Part shown: in pieces, positions 7,057 through 12,242 of the stretch
How the letters are laid out: every line of letters starts with the position of its first letter
How positions within the stretch are numbered: position 1 is the stretch's first letter
Assembly: GCA_910579745.1 (NCBI GenBank)
Contig: CAJTVH010000067.1
Coordinates: forward strand, 1-12,242
Source of the DNA: an uncultured Clostridia bacterium
GTDB lineage: Bacteria > Bacillota > Clostridia > Lachnospirales > CAG-274
Length of the DNA stretch: 12,242 nt
Direction of reading: 5' to 3'
Notes under the pieces: generated by a model
Told to the model about the DNA's origin: nothing
Database searches by the model: none
What the model saw: only the letters and a program-made list of their open reading frames with translations
Translations under genes and position numbers: made by a program

Positions 7057-7151
7057 GGTTCTTATAATTAAAATTATGAAAACGTTAATTTTTGGAATAG
7101 GTTCTTATAATTAAAATTATGAAAACGTTAATTTTTGGAATAGGTTCTTAT
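7057..7151. repeat. Exact 43-bp tandem repeats in the HD-GYP gene leader
   Basis: Two identical 43-bp units (7057-7099 and 7100-7142) begin GGTTCTTATAATTAAAATTA. A third start, GGTTCTTAT (7143-7151), then runs into a diverged segment containing the promoter -10. They lie between that promoter and the ribosome binding site. Read leftward, each unit contains TTAACG, a 16-bp spacer and TATAAG, a promoter-like pair, plus an ATAATT/AATTAT hairpin. Perfect identity implies recent duplication and possible copy-number variation. Confidence 0.9.
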
Positions 7152-7157
7152 ATTACT

Positions 7158-7185
7158 ATTATACACTTTTTATAAAAAACATCAA
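7158..7185 (-). promoter_or_regulatory. Sigma-A promoter of the HD-GYP gene
   Basis: On the minus strand TTGATG (7185-7180) is 16 bp from a perfect TATAAT (7163-7158). It lies just beyond the end of the mocR gene (7192) and reads leftward into the tandem repeats and the HD-GYP gene. This suggests that the two leftward genes are separate transcription units, possibly with readthrough from mocR. Confidence 0.65.
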
Positions 7186-7191
7186 GTTATT

Positions 7192-8571
7192 TTACAATGT
7201 TCCCCACGCTTCTTCCAAAAGTTGTACAGCTTTTGAAATCTCAAACATCTCAAGTCCGCCGTATCCAAACACAAAATATTTGTCGTTATAAAGGCCGCTT
7301 TTTCGGTTAAAGTGGCGTGTCAAAGGAACTATTTTCACTCCTTTACCTCTCGCGGCGTATTCCATTTGATTTTCGGGTACGTCGGTGTTAAATTTAGCTA
7401 TAAAATGAGTTCCGTCTAAATTATCATAGATTTCCATTTTGTCCCGAAAAGCTCGTTTATCTAATTCGGAGAGAAGAAAGTCCCTTTTTTTCATATAAAC
7501 GGTTTTCATTTGTTTTACATGTTTCATAAAATATCCTTCCATCATAAACTCGGCCAAAACCCACTGCTCAAATAAATTTACGGGGGTATAATAGCTATTT
7601 ATTGTAAGTTTCCATTTTTTCAGAAGAGGTTTCGGTAAAATTATATACGCCGTTTTTATGGATGGACCGATTGTTTTTACAAAGTCTCCGATATATATAA
7701 CTTTTTCATTCCTGTCAAGTCCTTGTATAGATGTTAATGGCTTACCATAGACAAACTCGCTGTCGTGGTGAAACTCGACTATATATCGGTTTTTACGGGC
7801 GTTTGCCCAATTAAGCAGCTCATGGCGCTGTTCCACGGGCATAGAATACCCGACGGGATATTGATGCGACGGCATGATAAGAAGCACGTTTACGTTTGAG
7901 TTTTTAAGGGCTTCTATAGAAAAGCCGTTTTTTGTCACGTCAAGGAGACAAATTTTTTTGTCGCACATATTTATAACTGAGTAAATTCTTTTCATACATG
8001 GATTTTCGATGCCGTAAACGGTATTTCTGTTCATTATTATTGTAAGCATAAGCAGAAGATAGTCGAATCCAGCGCCTATTATAATTTGGTTATGAGAGCA
8101 GTTGACGCCTCTGAACTCATGAACGTATTTAGCTATTGCCTTTTGAAGAATACGCTCTCCGAAATTTTCACCGTGTCCGAAAAGGCTTGGGTTAGTGTAA
8201 ATAGTGTCTTTATAAAGTTTTACCCATGTAGCGTAAGGCATTTTAAGAATGTCGTTTCCGTTTATACTGAAATTATATATATAATCGGGAAAAGACTCCT
8301 CATCAAGCTCGTTTATATGTCCCATTCTATTTCGCACATAAAAACCGCTTCTCGGCTCGGACATAATATAACCTTCCGCCGCAAGTTTCTGGTAAGCTGC
8401 CTCAACGGTGTTTTTATTTATTTTTAAATGTCCGCAAAGGGCTCTTCTTGAGGGCAGCTTCTCATTTTCCTTTAAGTTTCCCGCCCTGATTTCTTTAAGC
8501 AAATAATCGTATAGCTGGCGGTATAATGGTATATTGCTATTATTGTCAAATTGAATTGTAAAATCATTCAT
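7192..8571 (-). CDS. MocR/PdxR-type GntR regulator with a degraded PLP site
   Basis: MocR proteins are transcription factors that fuse a GntR winged helix to a fold-type I aminotransferase-like domain binding PLP. This 459-aa protein has the winged helix at about 8-80 (KLPSRRALCGHLKINKNTVE, then GYIMSEPRSGFYV) and the aminotransferase-like domain at about 110-459. The lysine that binds PLP is present (K299 in DFVKTIGPS). The usual EDDYDSEF motif reads EFHHDSEF here, so the Asp that contacts the PLP ring nitrogen is F267 and the following Tyr is H269. The usual Arg seven residues after the lysine is K306. It may therefore bind PLP poorly or sense another ligand. ATG 8571 is preferred because AAGGTGG (8587-8581) lies correctly before it; GTG 8583 would overlap that site. 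No obvious target gene adjoins it; the divergent neighbour is spoIIE, about 770 bp away. Confidence 0.85.
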   Translation of the reverse strand: MNDFTIQFDNNSNIPLYRQLYDYLLKEIRAGNLKENEKLPSRRALCGHLKINKNTVEAAYQKLAAEGYIMSEPRSGFYVRNRMGHINELDEESFPDYIYNFSINGNDILKMPYATWVKLYKDTIYTNPSLFGHGENFGERILQKAIAKYVHEFRGVNCSHNQIIIGAGFDYLLLMLTIIMNRNTVYGIENPCMKRIYSVINMCDKKICLLDVTKNGFSIEALKNSNVNVLLIMPSHQYPVGYSMPVEQRHELLNWANARKNRYIVEFHHDSEFVYGKPLTSIQGLDRNEKVIYIGDFVKTIGPSIKTAYIILPKPLLKKWKLTINSYYTPVNLFEQWVLAEFMMEGYFMKHVKQMKTVYMKKRDFLLSELDKRAFRDKMEIYDNLDGTHFIAKFNTDVPENQMEYAARGKGVKIVPLTRHFNRKSGLYNDKYFVFGYGGLEMFEISKAVQLLEEAWGTL

Positions 8572-8587
8572 AATAAATCCCACCTTA

Positions 8588-8705
8588 GAGACTGTCTGAA
8601 AACTGTTAAAATATGAAAAAAGTTAAAGATAATATCGTCGTGCCTCAAAATGATATTATTTTTGGCTGATTTTTTGTATGTATTTTGTTTTTAAACAGGT
8701 TATTA
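8588..8705. mobile_element. Palindromic element abutting the mocR ribosome binding site
   Basis: The left end GAGACTGTCTGAAAAC follows a TA (8586-8587) and resembles the GAGYGTATCTGAAAAC ends of the MITE-like family. The right side GTTTTTAAACAGG (8687-8699) gives the inverted match CTGTYTRAAAAC, and another TA lies at 8704-8705. The interior forms a stem, AAAGATAATATC with GATATTATTTTT (about 8624-8663), unlike the interior of the other copies. It is therefore a divergent relative or a different element with similar ends. The mocR mRNA would contain it immediately before the Shine-Dalgarno sequence. Confidence 0.5.
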
Positions 8706-8712
8706 CGGCGAG

Positions 8713-8726
8713 ACAATAAAATAATT
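8713..8726 (+). repeat. 14-bp dispersed repeat, copy 3
   Basis: This is an exact copy of ACAATAAAATAATT, also at 872-885 and inverted at 1749-1762. It lies just outside the palindromic element, in the predicted mocR leader. Confidence 0.4.
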
Positions 8727-8727
8727 A

Positions 8728-8937
8728 CGGTATTTTTATAAGTCAGCTTGGAGTAAGCGAGTTTTATAAATTTAGCTTAGCGTATATAAAATAAAATACG
8801 CGGGAATTTTAGGCCGCATAGTTCTTAGCCGTTAAACTTGTTTAAATTTGCTGATTATATAGTTTAAGTATGGAAATCCATATATAAATCGGATGAATTA
8901 CCATAAAATTAGTATTAATACATAACAACATACTTTT
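8728..8937 (-). other. Long untranslated leader of mocR, upstream part
   Basis: Transcription from the promoter at 8938-8966 would give roughly 360 untranslated bases before the mocR start. No ORF is convincing here. Hairpins are visible on the transcribed strand: GCGTAT/ATACGC (around 8780-8802) and an imperfect TATGG...ATCC/GGATTTCCATA stem (around 8870-8905). No known riboswitch consensus was recognised. Confidence 0.35.
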
Positions 8938-8966
8938 ATTATACTTTTTTTACTCGAACTTGTCAA
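8938..8966 (-). promoter_or_regulatory. Consensus sigma-A promoter reading toward mocR
   Basis: On the minus strand a perfect TTGACA (8966-8961), a 17-bp spacer and a perfect TATAAT (8943-8938) match the sigma-A consensus completely. The first gene downstream is mocR. Such a strong promoter before a regulator, with a long leader, suggests repression or leader-based control. Confidence 0.8.
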
Positions 8967-9012
8967 ATAGAAGGAAACGCGGGCGGAAAGTATAGACGGG
9001 GCGATTAAGCTA

Positions 9013-9173
9013 GAGCGTATCTGAAAACAAAAATACGAGCGAAAAATTATAAAAAGTAAAACGAAACAGAAAGGCTTTTCTGTTTAATTTAATCGTTTTC
9101 GTTTATTTTTTTATAATTTTTTGGATATTTCGCGTATATAACTTATAGCTTATGATAGTTTTCAGATATGCCC
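9013..9173. mobile_element. 161-bp TA-flanked MITE-like element, inverted copy
   Basis: It is bounded by TA on both sides (9011-9012 and 9174-9175). Its ends are GAGCGTATCTGAAAAC and, read inward from the right, GGGCATATCTGAAAACTATC. Its reverse complement aligns along its full length with the element at 11756-11916, and both are 161 bp. The centre is a perfect hairpin, AAACAGAAA/TTTCTGTTT. No transposase is encoded, so it would be non-autonomous; TA flanks suggest a Tc1/mariner-IS630-type enzyme. It lies between the mocR and spoIIE promoters and may insulate them. Confidence 0.85.
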
Positions 9174-9259
9174 TAGTGTAAATTATGGTGAGCACGCTGT
9201 GTAAAATGGCTCTTATTGTAAAAACATATAGTTTTTTAGTTTAGAGAGATATACGTGAA

Positions 9260-9292
9260 ATGACATATTTTTTAAAAGCCTGATAGTATAAT
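9260..9292 (+). promoter_or_regulatory. spoIIE promoter with a 21-bp spacer
   Basis: ATGACA (9260-9265) is 21 bp from a perfect TATAAT (9287-9292). Spo0A-activated sigma-A promoters such as B. subtilis spoIIE and spoIIG have consensus-like hexamers at an unusually long 21-22 bp spacing, so this fits Spo0A control. No clear Spo0A box (TGTCGAA) was found; the closest is TGTAAAA near 9217. Confidence 0.6.
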
Positions 9293-9342
9293 ATAAGCGA
9301 AAAATAAAGTTTGAACAAAAGACAAGAGAAAGGAAGATGTTT

Positions 9343-11748
9343 ATGGAGAAGGCAATCAATAAAGCGATTAACGCGGGGATAGAAAAAACAAATAAAAAAT
9401 CTTTTGTAATAACGCCGAAAATGGTTTCCGCGGTTATTTTAACCGTTTTAAGTTTTTTTATAGGGCGAATAGCATTATTTCAGGGTATAAATCCTTTCGC
9501 GATAGCTTTTTTGGCGGTATTTTTATATACTGATAAAATTTTTTACTCGGCGGCGCTTTTTTCGGTTCCGGGGTTTCTTTTAAGCAGCGGTGGCATATAC
9601 ACGTCAAAATATTTAATATGCCTTGTCATAATGGCGCTTTTCAACGTATGTATAAAAGGAAAAGCGGAAAATATCACTCTTATGCTTAAAAGCGGGACGG
9701 GAGCGGCGGCGGCGCTTATCTCAGGGCTTGTGATAGCTTTTTTAAATAATTTTTCCATATACTATACGGTTTTGGCGATTTTAGAGGGGATTTTAGTATT
9801 TTGTCTGACATGCGTGCTAAATCAAGGTATAAACGCCGTTTATTTTAACATAGGCGAGGGCAGGTTTGAAAGCAATGATATTTTAAGTTTATCTATACTT
9901 ACGGGGGCCGTGGTGGCGGGTTCGGCTGATATTTATATGGGCGGCATTTCCGTTATGCTTACTTTATTGATGTTTCTTGTTATGGCTATGGCGCATAAAA
10001 ACGGAAGCGCGGCTGGATGCTGCGCCGGCATACTTCTTTCTTCCGTGCTTATGCTGTCAGGGAGTTTGCCTGTGGAGTATTCTTGGGTATTTGGTATAAC
10101 GGGGGCTGTGTGCGGAATATCCAAAAATATGAATAAGCTGTTTACCGCTATATCTTTTATATTTTCCTCTGTTATATGTTTTATATACATAAACGGGGAG
10201 CTTTTGACAAAAGAGGTTATTTTCTCGGGAACGCTCTCTGTTATTTTCTTTTTAATTATTCCCCTTAACAGGTTTCCATCTATAGTTCCTAAAGTTATGC
10301 CTTTGCCCGATACGGCGTCCGCCTATATTTTGAGAATGAAAGACATAGTGTCGCATAGGCTTAATGGATTTTCGGAGTCTTTTTTAAGATTGTCCAAGAC
10401 ATTCTCAAATTTGGCGGAAAAGAGAACGGCGTTATCCAAAGACGAGGTGGACGAGCTTATAGACGATGTTTTCGCGAAAGTTTGCGGGACATGCAACTTA
10501 CAGAGCTTTTGCTGGAAAAATAATTTTTATAATACATATCAAGCGTTTTTCGGGTTTTTAGCCACTTGTGAGAAAAACGGAAAAATAGAGTATTACGATA
10601 TGCCGGGGGATTTTAGAAAAAGATGCTTAAATGCCGATTTTCTCGCGGAAAACGTAAACAGGCTTTTTGAGGCTTATAAAATAAATTTGACATGGAAAAA
10701 CAAAATCGCCGAGAGCAGAGAGCTTGTAAGCTGTCAGATAGCGAGTATCTCCAAAATTATAAACGGTTTCTCGAGAGAGCTTTATTCAGAGTTCTCTTTT
10801 GACGACGCTTTGTCTAAAAGGGTTACTGAAGAGCTTGTTAAAAACGGCATAAAAGTATATTCGGCGGCTGTTACTGAAAACAAGGACAAAAAGACGGAGG
10901 TTATTATAACTCATGATTCCTGTTACGGCAGGCATATGTGCGTAAAAGAAATAATACCTATTGTGAACGATATTCTTGAGAAAAATATGAATAAAGACGT
11001 TTATCATTGCAGTATAGCTATTGAGGACGGGAAAAATATATGTAAACTGAAGTTAGCGGAGGAACAGACATTTACTGTTACCGCGGGGGTTTCCAGAATG
11101 ACAAAATCGGACAGCAAGGAATCGGGTGATAACCATACTTTTATGAATTTGGGAAACGGCTCTTACCTTCTCGCGCTCTCAGACGGCATGGGCTCAGGAG
11201 CGAGGGCGAAAGAGGAAAGCGCCGCCTCTATAGAGCTGTTTGAGAATTTTATGGAAGCCGGTTTTCAAAAAGACGTCGCGGTGGATTTGATAAACTCAGT
11301 GCTTGTACTTAAATCAGAGCCAAAAAGTTTTTCAACTCTTGATATTTGTATAATAAATATGTATACAGGTATTTGTGAATTCGCTAAAATAGGCGCCTGT
11401 GAGTCTTTTATTGTGTCGAGAGATAAAACGGAGGTTATAAATTCGGCTACTCTGCCCGTGGGAATACTTGATAGGGTGGATATGGAAACAAGCAGTATAG
11501 GCCTTTGCGACGGGGATTTAATCGTTATGATGACAGATGGTGTAAGAGACTGTTTTATTTCTGAGGACGATAGGGGAAGACTCGAAAATCTTATTCAAAG
11601 TATGAAAAACAAAGACCCTCACACTGTTTCGGAAACTATACTCAATACGGCTATAGAGCTTTCGGGGGGAATAGCTAAAGACGATATGACGGTTTTGTCC
11701 GCCAAAATTAGAAAGAAAACGGCGTATAAACGCCAGGAGAAAATATAA
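9343..11748 (+). CDS. spoIIE: Stage II sporulation protein E (SpoIIE), PP2C phosphatase
   Basis: SpoIIE is a membrane phosphatase at the polar septum that dephosphorylates SpoIIAA, releasing sigma-F in the forespore. The 801-aa protein has a short basic N-terminus, a multi-pass hydrophobic region (about 27-300, roughly ten segments), a central regulatory region (about 310-590) with the cysteine cluster CGTCNLQSFCW typical of the family, and a C-terminal PP2C domain (about 595-795). Metal-binding motifs are intact: LALSDGMGSG with D614, and MMTDGVRD with D732. Length is close to the 827 aa of B. subtilis SpoIIE. ATG 9343 is chosen because AGGA (9331-9334) lies 8 bases before it; the in-frame ATG at 9337 is only 2 bases away. 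The promoter upstream has the long spacing of Spo0A targets, and a MITE-like element begins 8 bp after the stop. Confidence 0.95.
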   Translation: MEKAINKAINAGIEKTNKKSFVITPKMVSAVILTVLSFFIGRIALFQGINPFAIAFLAVFLYTDKIFYSAALFSVPGFLLSSGGIYTSKYLICLVIMALFNVCIKGKAENITLMLKSGTGAAAALISGLVIAFLNNFSIYYTVLAILEGILVFCLTCVLNQGINAVYFNIGEGRFESNDILSLSILTGAVVAGSADIYMGGISVMLTLLMFLVMAMAHKNGSAAGCCAGILLSSVLMLSGSLPVEYSWVFGITGAVCGISKNMNKLFTAISFIFSSVICFIYINGELLTKEVIFSGTLSVIFFLIIPLNRFPSIVPKVMPLPDTASAYILRMKDIVSHRLNGFSESFLRLSKTFSNLAEKRTALSKDEVDELIDDVFAKVCGTCNLQSFCWKNNFYNTYQAFFGFLATCEKNGKIEYYDMPGDFRKRCLNADFLAENVNRLFEAYKINLTWKNKIAESRELVSCQIASISKIINGFSRELYSEFSFDDALSKRVTEELVKNGIKVYSAAVTENKDKKTEVIITHDSCYGRHMCVKEIIPIVNDILEKNMNKDVYHCSIAIEDGKNICKLKLAEEQTFTVTAGVSRMTKSDSKESGDNHTFMNLGNGSYLLALSDGMGSGARAKEESAASIELFENFMEAGFQKDVAVDLINSVLVLKSEPKSFSTLDICIINMYTGICEFAKIGACESFIVSRDKTEVINSATLPVGILDRVDMETSSIGLCDGDLIVMMTDGVRDCFISEDDRGRLENLIQSMKNKDPHTVSETILNTAIELSGGIAKDDMTVLSAKIRKKTAYKRQEKI

Positions 11749-11755
11749 TATATTA

Positions 11756-11916
11756 GAACATATCTGAAAACTATCATAAGCTGTCAGTTATATACGAGAA
11801 ATATCCAAAAAATTATTAAAAAATAAACGAAAACTGTTTAATTAAACAGAAAAGCCTTTCTGTTTCGTTTCATTTTTTATAATTTTTCGTGCGTATTTTA
11901 GTTTTCAGATACGTTC
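11756..11916. mobile_element. 161-bp TA-flanked MITE-like element directly after spoIIE
   Basis: TA dinucleotides lie on both sides (11754-11755 and 11917-11918). The terminal inverted repeats GAACATATCTGAAAACTA and TAGTTTTCAGATACGTTC differ at one position. The central hairpin is AAACAGAAA/TTTCTGTTT, followed by T-rich sequence, so it could end spoIIE transcription. It is the reverse-complement match of the copy at 9013 and the direct match of the one at 12115. Confidence 0.88.
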
Positions 11917-11925
11917 TAGACTTTT

Positions 11926-12021
11926 ATGGATAATAAAAATATTTATCAGGACAAAAATAATAATTGTTATAAGCAGGGTTTTTCTGAGAGTGAATTGGAC
12001 ATTTTAACGTTAGCTGTTTAA
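11926..12021 (+). CDS. Possible 31-codon ORF or gene remnant between two MITE-like elements
   Basis: ATG 11926 opens a 31-codon frame ending at TAA 12019-12021 (start MDNKNIYQDKNNN, end ESELDILTLAV). It resembles protein-coding sequence rather than the surrounding repeats, and a terminator follows 20 bp later. However, no ribosome binding site precedes it: the left 161-bp element ends 10 bp before the ATG. It may be a small peptide, the tail of a gene whose front was lost, or chance. I recognise no family. Confidence 0.2.
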   Translation: MDNKNIYQDKNNNCYKQGFSESELDILTLAV

Positions 12022-12041
12022 AAGAGGAACTATAGCGAAAG

Positions 12042-12091
12042 AAAAATAATGAGCGAGTAAATTCTAATTTTACCCGATCATTATTTTTTTT
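12042..12091 (+). terminator. Intrinsic terminator downstream of spoIIE
   Basis: A long A/T-rich stem with a GC patch (AAAAATAATGAGCG...GTAAA with TTTAC...CGATCATTATTTTT, two mismatches) ends in an eight-T run (12084-12091). It would stop plus-strand transcription from spoIIE or the small ORF. Confidence 0.75.
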
Positions 12092-12114
12092 ACTGTAAAA
12101 AAGGGTTTAAGTTA

Positions 12115-12242
12115 GGGAGTATCTGAAAACTATCATAAGCTATCAGTTATATAGGAGAAATATCCAAAAAATTATTAAAAAATAAACGAAACCGGTTCAA
12201 TTAAACAGAAAAGCCTTTCTGTTTCGTTTTATTTTTTATAAT
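12115..12242. mobile_element. MITE-like element cut by the window edge
   Basis: It starts GGGAGTATCTGAAAAC after a TA (12113-12114). It matches the copy at 11756 in the same orientation over 128 bases, with about ten differences by eye, including the central AAACAGAAA/TTTCTGTTT hairpin. The last 33 or so bases and the right inverted repeat lie beyond the window. Confidence 0.85.

Noticed and set aside
7057..7151. A CRISPR array
   Set aside because: The units are contiguous with no unique spacers, there are only two full copies, and no cas gene is present.
9215..9225. A Spo0A box before spoIIE
   Set aside because: TGTAAAA matches only 5 of the 7 TGTCGAA bases and sits away from the -35, so it is not convincing.
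11756..12242. A composite transposon formed by the paired 161-bp elements
   Set aside because: No transposase or cargo gene lies between them, and the spacing is only about 200 bp.

Overview
The window is low-GC DNA from a Firmicute, most likely an endospore-forming member of the Clostridia. It carries a spoIIE gene, a WalR/WalK two-component pair and AT-rich intergenic DNA dense in small palindromic repeats. The ribosome binding sites are Gram-positive (AGGAG type) and the promoters are recognisable sigma-A hexamers. I could not identify genus or species from the sequence.

Layout, left to right. (1) Positions 1-319, minus strand: the 5' end of an unidentified gene for a single-pass membrane protein that runs off the window. 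(2) 320-964: intergenic DNA with a long imperfect palindrome (356-528), an extended -10 promoter (544-571), a potentially highly structured transcript (about 578-760) and a weak promoter before walR. (3) 965-3631, plus: walR and walK, separated by an unusual 180-bp gap holding inverted repeats. (4) 3632-3861: a decayed MITE-like element beginning 10 bp after walK, a compact 12-bp-arm palindrome, and the nadE leader. (5) 3862-5769, plus: glutamine-dependent NAD+ synthetase, ended by a strong terminator shared with the convergent gene. (6) 5918-8571, minus: an HD-GYP phosphodiesterase-like gene behind exact 43-bp tandem repeats, and upstream of it a MocR-type regulator whose PLP site is degraded. 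(7) 8572-9342: 770 bp of non-coding DNA with a consensus promoter reading leftward into mocR, two palindromic elements and the spoIIE promoter. (8) 9343-11748, plus: spoIIE. (9) 11749-12242: two same-orientation copies of a 161-bp element around a tiny ORF and a terminator.

The genes do not form one pathway. WalRK governs cell-wall homeostasis in relatives, SpoIIE activates sigma-F in the forespore, NadE completes NAD+ synthesis, the HD-GYP protein would act on cyclic di-GMP, and MocR is a transcription factor with an unknown target. The gene content is chromosomal housekeeping.

The less ordinary content lies in the non-coding DNA and in active-site changes. It includes a family of five TA-flanked MITE-like elements with no transposase in view, a second palindrome family, a candidate structured RNA, a promoter-bearing tandem repeat, a MocR and an HD-GYP protein with altered cofactor or metal residues, and a spoIIE promoter with a 21-bp spacer. 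I found no defence, CRISPR or biosynthetic system.
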